Part shown: positions 1 to 11,292 of the stretch, in pieces
Layout: every line of letters begins with the position of its first letter
How positions within the stretch are numbered: position 1 is the stretch's first letter
From: Halicephalobus mephisto
Taxonomy: Eukaryota > Nematoda > Chromadorea > Rhabditida > Panagrolaimidae
DNA length: 64,000 bases
Direction: 5' to 3'
Assembly: GCA_009193035.1 (NCBI GenBank)
Contig: SWDT01000008.1
Span: forward strand, 1-64,000
Program-made: the position numbers and the translations under genes
The notes under the pieces: model-generated
What the model was told of the DNA's origin: nothing
The model's input: the letters and a program-made list of their open reading frames with translations, nothing else
Database searches by the model: none

Positions 1-1995
1 CTGCAGAAATTAGTAAAATCCAAACTTTCCACGGATTACTGTTGACTGTTTTGAAATTCCATGGAGATAAAGTAGCTATCGTAAGTTTGCATTGAGCGAA
101 AGCCCGAATACCTTCCACTTCTGGGTATTTCAGATCGATGCAGATAACGAATCTAAAAAGGTCACGTTTTCCCAAATACAGAACACAGCTCTGAGAATTG
201 CCAACTTCCTCGTTGATGGAGCTTCTTTTCGGAAACAGGAAACTGTGGGCGACTCTAGTTTCACCAACATGTTGAGCAACCACACACATATGCACATCGG
301 GACTAGTTTAGTTGGCGGGATATTTACAGCCGTTTCGTCTCACTTCACCAACTGTAAGAATTTTGCTTTATTACAATTCCTTGAAAACCCCAAGAATCAT
401 GTGGAGAATTCTGAGATCTAAAGCTTTGTTCTTAGAAATTTTTGTTGAAACATTTTCATACTAATATTAATTTCTAACTTAAAAATAAGATTTAATAAGT
501 GTTTTTCAGTCGAGGTCAGCCATCAACTAAGAGACAGTGATGCTACTGTAGTGTTTGTGGATGGAGTGTACCTGAAGAAAGTCTTGTCTGCTCTCCCGGA
601 ATGTCCGAAAATCAGGAAAATCGTCGTTCTCGGTAACTTCAATCGGGTCATGAAAGCCAACATAGATATCCAGGGTTGGTACACCGTCAACCGGTATCCA
701 GCCAGGATGCCAGAGACTCCAGTGATAGATGCCAAAAACGACATTTGCTGGTTACCGTACTCCTCAGGAACAACAGGTCTTCCCAAGGGAGTTATGATCA
801 CACATAAAAATTACTTAGATCACTTCAAAGCTTCATTATTACACGGTATTCAAACGGTTTCGGAAAACTTTGAACTTCCACGAAATGAATTCGTTGTATG
901 CTTTATGCCGATATATCATGCCATGGGATACAATAATGTGATTAGAAATTTAGCGAAAGGACCTATGATCATTTTGATGAAAAACTATTCTCTGGAAAAT
1001 CTTTTGTTTTTTATTCAAAAGTATAAGCCAAATTTTTTAATCGCTGCACCGACGGTTGTTCAACAAATTGTAAAGTATCCTATGGAAAAAAAATACAATT
1101 TAAGCAGCATTAAATTAATCACAACTGGTGGAAGTAAGCTGGATGAAGGCACAATGAAAACAATCATGAAAAAATTTCCAAACGTCCAGTTAATGGCTCA
1201 GGGATACGGTATGACTGAAGCGGTGACCACTTTAGCTACTACTAGAGGAAAAAAGAGCGATTCTCTCAATTGTGTTGGAACCCCTCTCCCCGGGGTCGAA
1301 GTTCAGGTATTTACAATTCACTAAAAATCAAAAGGAATTTTAAAACCTCCTGTACTCTTGTGAAAGATTATGGAACTTTAAAAATCATTAAAATTTAACG
1401 TATTTCAAAATGAGGTTCTAAAAGTCTATCTCCAACTGTTAGGATATAAAGAACTGACAAGCAATTTCAGATATTTGACCCAGACACCGATGAAATCCTC
1501 CCTCGAGGCAAAGTTGGCGAGGTGAGATTCAAGGCACCTTATACGATGAAGGGCTACTGGAAGAATCCTGAAGCCACCAGAGCGTGTTATGACAACAACG
1601 GGTACTTCAAGACCGGCGACATAGGTTACCTCGATAGTGAAGGACTTCTCTTCATCAATGACAGAATCAAGGAGCTGATCAAGGTGAAATCCTTCCAAGT
1701 CCCTCCGGCAGAACTCGAGGCCGTTCTCATGACCCATCCCTTGGTTTCCGATTGTGCCGTCATCGGGATCCCTGACGACGTCAGCGGAGAAGTTCCTAAA
1801 GCCTTCGTTGTGCGATCTTCCAAGAGATTAACCAGAGAGGAGGTTGTCAAATACGTAGCTGAGAGGTTGTCATACTACAAGCATCTGAAAGGAGGAGTTG
1901 AATTTGTCGAAGAGATCCCCAGGACCGCCAGTGGCAAGATCATGAGAAGGTACTTCAAGGAAAGAGAAGCTGCACACAGAAAGTCCAAATTGTGA
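1..1995 (+). CDS. Acyl-CoA synthetase (4CL/luciferase-like), copy 1, 5'-partial
   Basis: Member of the acyl-adenylating (ANL) superfamily: it would activate a carboxylic acid with ATP to an acyl-AMP and transfer it to CoA. Exons read 3-80, 134-353, 510-1306 and 1471-1995, all joining in phase; the first five codons lie left of the window, judging from copy 2. Visible motifs are the AMP-binding loop YSSGTTGLPKGV, MPIYHAMG, GYGMTEA, the hinge-region TGDIGYLD and the C-terminal lysine motif PRTASGK. The protein ends in SKL, a type 1 peroxisomal targeting signal. Oddity: in exon 2 around 240-300 the reading frame is shifted against copy 2 and then restored (six bases longer overall), replacing the stretch VATLVSNCWEHIAIHIG with unrelated residues. 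That segment is normally conserved in the family, so this copy may be impaired. An AATAAA signal lies near 2071. Confidence 0.88.
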
Positions 1996-2176
1996 TTAAT
2001 ATGTTGCTAATGTAGAGAGAATTATTAAAGACCACCATCTGCTCAAGAATTACAAAAAAATTAGAAACACAATAAATCTAATTTGTTTCATTTTGGGGAA
2101 ATAATTAGGTTACTCTAGATCTTTATAGAATTGCTCAAAATGAAGAACTAATCTCCATATTGTAAGCGCTGTAGTA
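1..2176 (+). repeat. Left arm of a large inverted repeat
   Basis: The sequence from the window edge to about 2176 recurs in reverse complement at about 7034-9215. It includes introns and roughly 180 bases of 3' flank, ending near a shared ATCTCCATATTGTA motif. The arms are nearly identical except for a divergent stretch at about 805-1135 and a short one at 240-300. It may extend left of the window. Confidence 0.9.
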
Positions 2177-2855
2177 AAAGGAAAAAACATCTTCAAGAGA
2201 AATTTCAGTGTTTAAGAAATTCTTTTTTAAACTCAGGGAAGATTGTTGATTCCTACTGTATTGGTTTTTCTCACTATATTTTACTTTGGCCACCATGGAA
2301 TTGGGGATCTCAGAGTAAAAGAATAAGGAAACGACATTCTGACTGATCGAGGTCTTAGCCAGACCAACACGTTAAGCAACAATGACATAGTGATGTTAGT
2401 TTTCCTGACTCATCTTTGGAAAATTAGAATCTTTCATTAACATGTCTGAGATAAATTACCCATGTAGCTCTATGAGGAAAATGATCATTTACAGATTACA
2501 ATTTGTATAGAACGGGTCAAAAATTCATCTTCAATGAGTTCTTCGCCTACAATTTTCACAATCAATTATATTTCAACTGTTGTAGAATTACAAAATAAAA
2601 ACTTTGTTTTCGGTGTTAACTGAAAAGCTCGCGGTTTTCAATCTCAGTTGGAGAGTTATGGAAACTTGCGTCACAATTAACTTTCAAAGTTTCTTGACAA
2701 ATATTTTCCACACATTGTGACGGAAGATTAAAATAACACTTCATTTGAGGGCGTTTTAAGAGGCAATTGACCGATCACCAAGGTAATAAATTTGATTAAA
2801 ACTCAAAAATGGAGATTTATACGCTCCAAATTGCCTACATTTAATTTCTCGCACA
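2177..2855. other. Intergenic, no gene seen
   Basis: AT-rich spacer between the left repeat arm and the GPCR gene. I see no open exon, repeat or RNA gene in it. It should hold the promoter of the receptor gene. Confidence 0.5.
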
Positions 2856-4083
2856 ATGAACGTTTCCTCAGAGGAAGTAGAGAATGCTCGATTTACCATC
2901 CTGGAGAATGAAGTCAAAATGCTGGTTTTATTTGCGATTGACACGGTGGGGGCCATGTTCGCTGCCTCCATGATCATCAAGAAAAGTCCGCCGAAAATGA
3001 AGACTTATAGCTATGTGATCCTCAACATCGTTTTCTGGAGTTACCTGCTGGATTTATTGATAACCCTCTTCTGGATGCCGCTGCCTATAATGCCTGCTCC
3101 AGGACTGTGTGACACCGGGATTCTGAGAACTATATATCCTTATTTCAATCATCTGATTGCGTTTGTGTTGTTTATAATTCTGCTAGGAAGTGTCGGATGT
3201 GCTATCAACACCGCTATCTTCTACCGCTTCCTCCACATTAATCCAGAAAATGTAAAATTGTTCAAAAACAAGATTTTCCTCTTCTTTGTTGGATTTCTTC
3301 ACGTTTTCTCAACTTTTCCAGTGCTTATCTCCTATTACATTCAACCAATTGCGGCAATAGTACAACAAAGACAGTTCATCAAAGAGGTAATCTATTTTTA
3401 ATAACTACCGAGTTTGTAGGTGAGGAAATCGAACATTAATCATAGTAGGACCAATAATTTGAATTTATTCCCAGAAATTAAAAAACTATCAAAGAAAACT
3501 GATTCTACGGTGATTTACTTCTGATTTCCCTATGAGTTGATGAATTTTTAACAACTTTTCGTTCTAGAAGTACCCCCAATTCCTGGCCTTGTATAATCTT
3601 ATTCCCTGTGGCGTGTTCGCAGTCGGAAAAGGAGGTATCAAGGGTCCGAATTACTTTCTCATCACTGCTCTGGTTACTATCCTTGTTCATATAGTATTTG
3701 GAACAATTTTTGCATTTTTCGTGTTGAAGCACTTCCTGACAGTGCTGACGGAACGTCGAAATCACCTCCAGAGACAGATTATCACATCTTTGATTATCCA
3801 ATGTCTGCTGCCTGTACTCTGTATCGTCCTACCATTTGGCACGCTTGTTGTTGAAACAATCGTCAACTTAGAGTTCCTCGGAGGTGAATCTAGTCTTATT
3901 TACTCGACTGATGGGAATATTTCAGGAATAGTAAATGCTCTGATGACCCTCGGGGGGTTGCACTCATTTCTGCATTCCCTCGTGATCGTTATGGTCATCA
4001 AGCCCTACCGTAATGCGATCAAAGAGTACGGGAAAAAACTGATGTCAGCGGCCTCTGATATACCACTTCGTACGGTTGCATAG
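2856..4083 (+). CDS. Nematode chemoreceptor-like GPCR (SRH/STR superfamily)
   Basis: Two exons (2856-3386, 3568-4083) join in phase 0 through a 181-base intron (GAG|gtaatc ... gttctag|AAG) and give about 348 residues, the usual length of the family. The protein has seven hydrophobic segments and almost no other domain. Family marks are the PLPIMPAPGLCDTGIL-type segment after helix 2, a small-residue-rich helix 3 (GSVGCAINTAIFYRF), and a last helix with LHSLVIVMVIKPYRNAI, where HS..NxI/PYR is typical of SRH receptors. By family knowledge such proteins are candidate chemosensory receptors of sensory neurons; ligand and expression cannot be read from the sequence. It lies in the loop of the large inverted repeat and is not itself duplicated. 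Exact subfamily (srh, sri or str) is inference. Confidence 0.85.
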
Positions 4084-4787
4084 TTAAAGGACAAGAAATA
4101 ATAGCACCGTTATTTTCAGTGTGTAGCAACTCCTTTTTTTCTTGTCGAGGATATGTAAGATCATTTTAATTCTAAAGTCGTGTTGTGAAATACCTTAACA
4201 CAGTGTTTCTCTTGAATCACTTGTTAATGAGATTTAGAACTTTCATGTCAATTACGACCTTTAAGATATTGCGTAGTTTACCGCTGTTTCTTTGAAGTAT
4301 TAAATTTAGTAAATTGTTTTATTAATGTTTTCCAATGTACATCTGTTTACTTCGGTACTGTAACTATTTCTAAAAATGAATTTATTCGATTTGAAATATA
4401 AAGTTTGAAAAGGCGAAAACCACGTTTACTGCAACCAGATCATGAAATGGAGGATGTTTCGAAAATAAGGTTGTTTGGATCACCCATGGTGTTAATTTAT
4501 AATTGGTTCGATCATACTGTTTCTATTTTAACTTCGATTTTTATGGGAACATGTAATGTATAATATATTTGTTACCAGAAAAGATGAAAAGAAGATGCAA
4601 CCACAACCTGCTAGAAAAGGGAAACAAGCACATGTAGATCCAATAAACTGTAAAAAATACCATACAATGAAACCAATTCATGTGTTGCATATAATCGACA
4701 ATATGAATCTAATGTTAGTTAACAAATATAATGAAAAATTTGGATAATTGGAAGTTGAATTATGCTAATTATCATTTAAGGTTGCCT
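4084..4787. other. 3' intergenic between convergent genes
   Basis: Spacer between the 3' ends of the GPCR and the CBM49-like gene. AT-rich, with no supported exon. A 63-codon open frame at 4556-4747 has biased composition and no splice or promoter context, and I do not call it. Confidence 0.5.
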
Positions 4788-6188
4788 CTAACAGTATCCA
4801 AATGAGACTCGATAAATTTCCGGTAACGACCCTCTAATCAATATCTTGGAATCTTCGTATTCTTTACCTGGAGCCAACGGTAGCTCAATTGAAAGAGTAT
4901 ACATATCATCTCCATCAAGCTTTTTGATGTTCCATAACTGTTTAAATGTTTCCTGAAGAATTTCGTCTTTACTGCTATCTATTATTAACTAACCCCGTTT
5001 TTAAAGTTCATTCTAAATCTAATGAAACAAAGAGGACGAATATCATTATTTCTTATCTTTAGAACAATTTCTTTCTCTTCTTCCGAATTGTTTCTCATAA
5101 TCATCGTTATGCTGAATCCATTTCTAGCGACGGTATCATTGCTTATGGGCTCACATGGTGTTGGTTCTGGGATACTTACTTCATCACCATCACAGTACTT
5201 ATACCATACTACAGAAACTTTAGGTGGGGGTCCGTTTTTGAGATTCACGGTAGGACTATTTGTTTTTTGACCAGGAGACAATTGTATCCAATCTGGAGTT
5301 GTGTATTCATCTGGTTTCGTGTATTTCTTTATCTCCCACATGGATATAATTTCTTGCTAAAGATAATTTTCGATTTTAATATGCTGAACACAGAAGTTTC
5401 ATGTTGAGAATATCATCATTGTCATATATTTGATAAACCTCCGTTTATGTTATGTATTTTGTCAATTGTGGCGCAGAAAATGCGAAAAAAATGAAAATTT
5501 TAAAATGGTTCTAAAAATAAAGTTAACTGACATCTGCTACTTCAATTTCATCTATGGTTTTTGCTGGCATTTCGATTATGAGAAAATGCTCAGAATTCTA
5601 AAGTTGGGGAAATGCATTAATGTTTGATGTCATTTAAAAGATTCTCAGTTATTGTGCGAACTATTTCATAAGTTTGAAAACTACACGTCTTATCTATGAT
5701 TGCTGTAACTTCTTGCAAAAGAGGTCAATAAAGATTCCAATAAGTTCGGGATTTAGCTTCCAGCCAAGCTACTTACAGTCTATCTCTGTAGCGAATTTTT
5801 TTAAAAATCACACCTTAAAAATTAAATAGTAATTTTTGTGTTTTTAATTACTGAATTTAATAGGATTCTATGTATGACGCGATATTGTGCGCTATTTGAG
5901 AAAACTTACCTCCTTTTGGAATTTCATTCGAAATCGAACACTGCAAATCTTGCGCAAAGCGTTGTTTTGTATTTCGAGTACGACATGTTTGTTTTCTCCA
6001 TACTGTGGTATCACAACCAGTGTTATACTTACTGCTTTTCTATAAGCAGCATCACTATCATTTTCGCTTGAACAGTTTTTATTTTCTTGGATATGTTCGG
6101 TATTGCTTTCTAGTTCGCCATCGATGACTGTCCCAAGAGAGGAACACCAAAGGAACAATATCAGGCAGATGAAAAAAATGGTATCCAT
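4788..6188 (-). CDS. Secreted protein with two tandem CBM49-like domains
   Basis: Three exons on the minus strand (6188-5910, 5356-4994, 4952-4788) join in phase 0 and give about 268 residues. The introns are 553 and 41 bases. The N-terminus is a clear signal peptide (MDTIFFICLILFLW...). After it come two repeats of about 95 residues. Repeat A runs from VSITLVV through ICSVRFRMKF, MWEIKKY, YTTPDWIQLSPGQK to WYKYC; repeat B from FSITMIM through LCFIRFRMNF, LWNIKKL, YTLSIELPLAPGK to FGYC. The W-(E/N)-I-K-K, Y-x-x-P and PG(Q/K) spacing fits carbohydrate-binding family CBM49 as I know it. Each repeat is interrupted by an intron at the same place (after FQKE and FKNG), so the domain was duplicated with its intron. 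Probably an extracellular glycan-binding protein; no catalytic domain is visible. The CBM49 assignment is by pattern only. Confidence 0.68.
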
Positions 6189-7033
6189 ATACGAGTAATC
6201 TGAAAAGCATCTTTGTTATTAATAGTCATTGTAAACAACTTCGTATATACTTGAAATCTAAAGTATAACTATTTTTAGACTTTGGATACACGGGTTTACT
6301 TAGTTCAGATAAGGTACACTTGGTTCGAATCTGAGAAGAGATATACTTTTTAGCCAAAGTGAATAAGAAGGAAAAACAGAGTATGTCAATTGATTCGGAA
6401 TAGTTTGAATTGGCGAACGTTCTTACTGCATAAGTAAAATTGAGCATATGTTTTGGCAATAGATTGCCTCTCTAGTGTGATTCATCAACTACCCTTGAAT
6501 CGAAATAGGTAAATTAATCAAGACACATGACTTCTGATAGTGCAAATGAATCATATCTATTAAAATTTTGTAATTTTTGAATTTCCACACAAGGTGAGCA
6601 AGTTCCATGAGAATAGTGAAAACATTTCTTGTTAGTAATTTATACTAAAATTTACTAATTCTATCTTACTATTTCTTCCATCATAATTCTAGTAGCTCCT
6701 GAAATCTTCTCAAAATTTCTAATCAATAATTTCATAAAAACTTTCATTTCTAATTTTGCAACTGATTTTTTGTGATTATTGAATTCTCACTCAAAAGCAA
6801 ATGAACTCAAAAAGAACAGTAATTCTAGCAATTTATTATTAGAATTCACTCGCTCTTTTCACTCTTCCCGTTGCTCCTCTCGACAGATGTTTTGACTAAA
6901 GTTGCTCTTTTTATAAGCTGAAATTGTTCTTTCAGTAACTTTTAAGAATTCTAAAATTATCTAATGCACTGCTTGCCAAAAATTAAGTTCCTTAATCCTT
7001 TTATTACAATCTCATATAAAAAAGGGAACAAAA
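6189..7033. other. Intergenic, no gene seen
   Basis: AT-rich spacer upstream of the CBM49-like gene and downstream of acyl-CoA synthetase copy 2. A GGTTCGAATC stretch near 6321 resembles a tRNA B-box but has no matching acceptor stem or A-box. Confidence 0.5.
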
Positions 7034-9221
7034 TACTACAGCGCATACAATATGGAGATTAGTTCTTCATTTTGAGCAATTCTACAAAGATCTAGAGTAA
7101 CCTAATTATTTTTCCAAAATGAAACAAATTAGATTTATTGTGTTTATAATTTCACTGTAATTCTTGAGCAGATGGTAGCTTTTAATAATTCTCTCTACAT
7201 TAGCAACATATTAATCACAATTTGGACTTTCTGTGTGCAGCTTCTCTTTCCTTGAAGTACCTTCTCATGATTTTGCCACTGGCGGTCCTGGGGATCTCTT
7301 CGACAAATTCAACTCCTCCTTTCAGATGCTTGTAGTATGACAACCTCTCAGCTACGTATTTGACAACCTCCTCTCTGGTTAATCTCTTGGAAGATCTCAC
7401 GACGAAGGCTTTAGGAACTTCTCCGCTGACGTCGTCAGGGATTCCGATGACGGTACAATCGGAAATCAGGGGATGGGTCATGAGAACGGCCTCGAGTTCT
7501 GCCGGAGGGACTTGGAAGGATTTCACCTTGATCAGCTCCTTGATTCTGTCATTGATGAAGAGAAGTCCTTCACTATCGAGATAACCAATGTCGCCGGTCT
7601 TGAAATACCCGTTGTTGTCATAACACGCTCTGGTGGCTTCGGGATTCTTCCAGTAGCCCTTCATCGTATAAGGTGCCTTGAATCTCACCTCGCCAACTTT
7701 GCCTCGAGGGAGGATTTCATCGGTGTCTGGGTCAAATATCTGAAATCGCTCGTCAGTTCTTTATATCCTAACAGTTGGAGATAGACTTTTAGAACCTCAT
7801 TTTGAAATACATTAAATTTTAATGATTTTTAAAGTTCCATAATCTTTCACAAGATTACAGATAATTTTAAAATTCCTTTTGATTTTTAGTGAATTGTAAA
7901 TACCTGAACTTCGACCCCGGGGAGAGGGGTTCCAACACAATTGAGAGAATCGCTCTTTTTTCCTCTACTGGTAGCCAAGACAGTCACCGCTTCAGTCATA
8001 CCGTATCCTTGAGCCATTAACTGGACGTTTGGGAATTTTTTCATGATTATTTTCATTGTGCCTTCATCCAGCTTGCTTCCACCAGTTCCGATTAATCTAA
8101 TGCTGCTTAAGTCATACTTTTTCACGATAGGATTTCTCGCAATTTGTTGAGCGATTGTTGGAGCGGCACTTATATAATTCGCTTTGTATTTCTGAATCAA
8201 AAACAGAAGGTGTTCGAAGGAATATTTTCTCATCAAGACGGCTGTCGATCCTTTGACTATGTTTCCAATTAGAGTATTGTATCCCATAGCGTGATATATA
8301 GGCATGAAGCACACGGCAAATTCATGTTGAGGGAGCTCCAAATTCTTCGAAAACGTTTGAATATTGTAGAGCACTACAGTTTTGAAGTGCTCTAAGTAAT
8401 TTTTATGTGTGATCATAACTCCCTTGGGAAGACCTGTTGTTCCTGAGGAGTACGGTAACCAGCAAATGTCGTTTTTGGCATCTATCACTGGAGTCTCTGG
8501 CATCCTGGCTGGATACCGGTTGACGGTGTACCAACCCTGGATATCTATGTTGGCTTTCATGACCCGATTGAAGTTACCGAGAACAACGATTTTCCTGATT
8601 TTCGGACATTCCGGGAGAGCAGACAAGACTTTCTTCAGGTACACTCCATCCACAAACACTACAGTAGCATCACTGTCTCTTAGTTGATGGCTGACCTCGA
8701 CTGAAAAACACTTATTAAATCTTATTTTTAAGGTAGAAATTAATATTAGTATGAAAATATTTTAACAAACATTTCTAAGAACAAAGCTTTAGATCTCAGA
8801 ATTCTTCACATGATTCTTCGAGTTTCGAAAGAATTATGGTAAAATTAGATTAAGTTCTTACAGTTGGTGAAGTGAGACGAAACGGCTGTAAATATCCCGC
8901 CAACTAAACTAGTCCCTATGTGGATGGCAATGTGCTCCCAACAGTTGGAAACTAGAGTCGCCACAATTTCCTGTTTCCGAAAAGAAGCTCCATCAACGAG
9001 GAAGTTGGCAATTCTCAGAGCTGTGTTCTGTATTTGGGAAAACGTGACCTTTTTAGATTCGTTATCTGCATCAATCTGAAATACCCAGAAGTGGAAGGTA
9101 TTCGGGCTTTCGCTCAATGCAAACTTACGATAGCTACTTTATCTCCATGGAATTTCAAAACAGTCAACAGTAATCCGTGGAAAGTTTGGATTTTACTAAT
9201 TTCTGCAGCGATTTGTTCCAT
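7034..9221 (-). repeat. Right arm of the large inverted repeat
   Basis: Reverse complement of the left arm, covering the whole of synthetase copy 2 and about 180 bases of its 3' flank. The loop between the arms is about 4.9 kb. Confidence 0.9.
7215..9221 (-). CDS. Acyl-CoA synthetase (4CL/luciferase-like), copy 2, complete
   Basis: Complete paralogue of the gene at 1-1995. Exons are 9221-9129, 9075-8862, 8700-7904 and 7739-7215; all junctions keep frame and give 542 residues, the normal length of 4-coumarate-CoA-ligase-like enzymes. The start MEQIAAEISKIQTF is the first ATG in frame. It has YSSGTTGLPKGV, MPIYHAMG, GYGMTEA, TGDIGYLD and PRTASGK, and ends in SKL for peroxisomal import. Unlike copy 1 it keeps an undisturbed VATLVSNCWEHIAIHIG stretch. 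Residues between YLEHF and GGSKLDEG (about 110 residues) differ strongly from copy 1 while the flanks are almost identical; this part contributes to the acid-binding pocket in the family, so the two enzymes may prefer different substrates. The actual substrate cannot be told. Confidence 0.92.
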
Positions 9222-9987
9222 TCTCTTCCGATATGACTAAGAATGAAAACCGCAAATGGGACAATTCGGGGACAGACAGATCAAGTTTTAACCTTTTTTG
9301 ACAGATCGATCACCAACTTGTTTCTTTGAAACTTTGAGCACAATTACTCCAATTTTCGTAGTTTTAATGGTTAAAACATTTATTCAAATAACTTTTTTAC
9401 AAATAATCAGTTCATTCAAAATATTCGACAATGTAAAGGCACTTGAAGTAAAAGCAAGAGTAACCAAATTTGTAAACGAAAAAATTAAACATCATCAGCT
9501 ATGGAACCAAACCTTTGTTATTTTTGTTTTTTACATAAATCAATGAATTTTCACGTTTCTGATGAATTACTTAACTATACCGAATTTACAGTCATTGCAT
9601 AAAAAGGAAAGATTTATTGACGTAAAAGTGAAAAAAAAGCTTTGATCTCGTCGTGAACAATGGTTAATTCATTCTTTTTTTGTACATTGAATTACTAATC
9701 CCTTAACAACAATCTAAAGCAACGGATTAGTTCTTATTTAAGGTAAAATTTTTTTCCAGAATTAGTCATTACTAAAATCCCTAGTTAAAAAATAGTCATA
9801 AATCTTTTACGTCAGATCCTCTGAAAAATGTCTTTGAAAATGCAGATAATGAAGTTGTCGAATACGTAACATCGATTCAACACAAATAATGCTTGGTAGA
9901 TCCTTCGATAATGAACTTTGCAAGAGGTTTTTTGAGGTTTTTTCCCGGCTTGCAGAATCGTTCGATTAGATTTGAAAAACCCGCGTT
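9222..9987. other. Intergenic, promoter side of synthetase copy 2
   Basis: Spacer between the start of synthetase copy 2 and the 3' end of the small secreted gene. A CATTCTTAG acceptor-like site lies just upstream of the copy 2 start and could be a trans-splice site. No other gene is visible. Confidence 0.45.
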
Positions 9988-10248
9988 TCATCCAGAAAAG
10001 ACGATTCTGCTGAAGAAAAAAGGAGTCCTCCATCCATAGACACGTTTCTTGTGGTGATATCTTTGATGTGAAGGTATCGTAGTTCGCAATTGAGATCCAT
10101 GAATGATAAGCGGTTTCTTGAAAGTGGACTTGATGACACCATTGGCATTTTTGGGAATCATTCTTGTGGATCTACGTCCGCCGGCTTCCAGTGATGTTGG
10201 CAAACAGACTAGAAGAAATAAAAGTAAAAATAAGCCGTTGAGTTTCAT
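9988..10248 (-). CDS. Small secreted basic protein, unrecognised
   Basis: Single-exon frame of 86 residues. It opens with a strong signal peptide (MKLNGLFLLLFLLVCLPTSL, likely cleaved after EA) and continues with a basic mature part beginning GGRRSTRMIPKNANG and carrying HHKKR. There are no cysteines after the signal peptide. A TATAAAAG box lies about 50-60 bases upstream of the ATG (near 10298-10306), and the 5' leader AAATTAACCTTATTGAA is short, which supports a real transcript. The basic KKR and GGRR sites could be processing sites of a peptide precursor, or the protein could be a small cationic secreted effector. I do not recognise a family. A longer spliced form is possible because overlapping frames continue to about 9812. 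Confidence 0.55.
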   Translation of the reverse strand: MKLNGLFLLLFLLVCLPTSLEAGGRRSTRMIPKNANGVIKSTFKKPLIIHGSQLRTTIPSHQRYHHKKRVYGWRTPFFFSRIVFSG

Positions 10249-11104
10249 TTCAATAAGGTTAATTTCTTAAATGGAGGTTTGGAAATGAAGCTTTTATATT
10301 CTCAGGTAATCCAACGGGAGGAGCTTCTTGTTCTGAGAATATGTTCATATTTTTTCTTCAAAGTACAATATTCCACATTTGGTACCTAATTAAGTGTTAA
10401 CCTACGCTAAACTCCGCATTATTATAATGTCTAACAATTAAAACTGTTTTTTTGAATAATTAACGTGAACTAATTTCTTTCCACCAAGCATGACACTTTT
10501 TTCTTATTAAAAAATAAAAGTTTATTGTGGTTTTAATTATCATCAAAAATTGGAAAGCGAATTTAAAATTGAAATTTACTGTAGTTTGATGGAAGTTAGA
10601 ATTTATTTTAGAACTTTATTGATAAATTATTTATTTTAAATCACTTTGCTTTACAAAAAAATATATTTATAGTATTTGGAAAAGACGAATTTAATAGTAA
10701 AATACCAATGTTCAAATTTGTTGTTTTTATGTAATTTGACAAAATTCAACTTTCATTTAGGTACAATCGAGGTGATTATAGTTTTCGGGAATGCTTGTAG
10801 CAGAAGATGATTTCGTAATATGGTTATCATTGTTTATAAACATTTGCTATACTTGAAAAGAATTAAACTGATTATGGTGTTAAAGAAATTTCGTAACAGA
10901 AGGTAATTTCATATTTTAGTTAGCATTATTTATCGAATTGTTTTCATAATTGAGAATAATCGAAATCATTATAGCCCACATAAAAATAGATATATTGTAC
11001 ATAATGTGTGAATATGTTAAAACGGCTGTGATATATCATATGTATTATATTTTATGTAATGATATATTTGGTTGATATCGATGCATTGTATTCAATACAC
11101 TAAT

Positions 11105-11292
11105 TGCGACAGGAAGCTAAGGTAGAAAGAGAAGACCTGAAGCAATAACATGAATGTTATGGAACGTGGAATACTGTGTGTTCTGAGTGAAACTCTCAGT
11201 TGTATTGTGTGAGAGGAAATACATAAATTGTATCTGTGTCTTATTGTTTGAGTAAAGATTATTGTACGTCTGTTTTCTATCTTAACAGTACC
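11105..11292 (-). mobile_element. LTR-like fragment, related to 48941-49113
   Basis: Read on the minus strand it begins TGTTAAGATAGAAAACAGA and ends near CTTCCTGTCG. It shares blocks such as AACAATAAG, ACAGTATTCCACG and ATTGCTTCAG with the two repeats near 49 kb. This is a diverged third copy of the same LTR-like family; no internal retrotransposon sequence adjoins it. Confidence 0.55.

Noticed and set aside
4556..4747. 63-codon frame downstream of the GPCR
   Set aside because: Composition follows the AT-rich background and no promoter, acceptor or homology is visible.
5430..5907. Separate second gene for the downstream CBM49-like domain
   Set aside because: Exon 2 opens at an acceptor in phase with exon 1, and its first residues (MWEIKKY...) complete the first domain, so one gene explains both.
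6301..6345. tRNA-like B-box GGTTCGAATC
   Set aside because: No A-box, anticodon arm or acceptor stem can be drawn around it on either strand.
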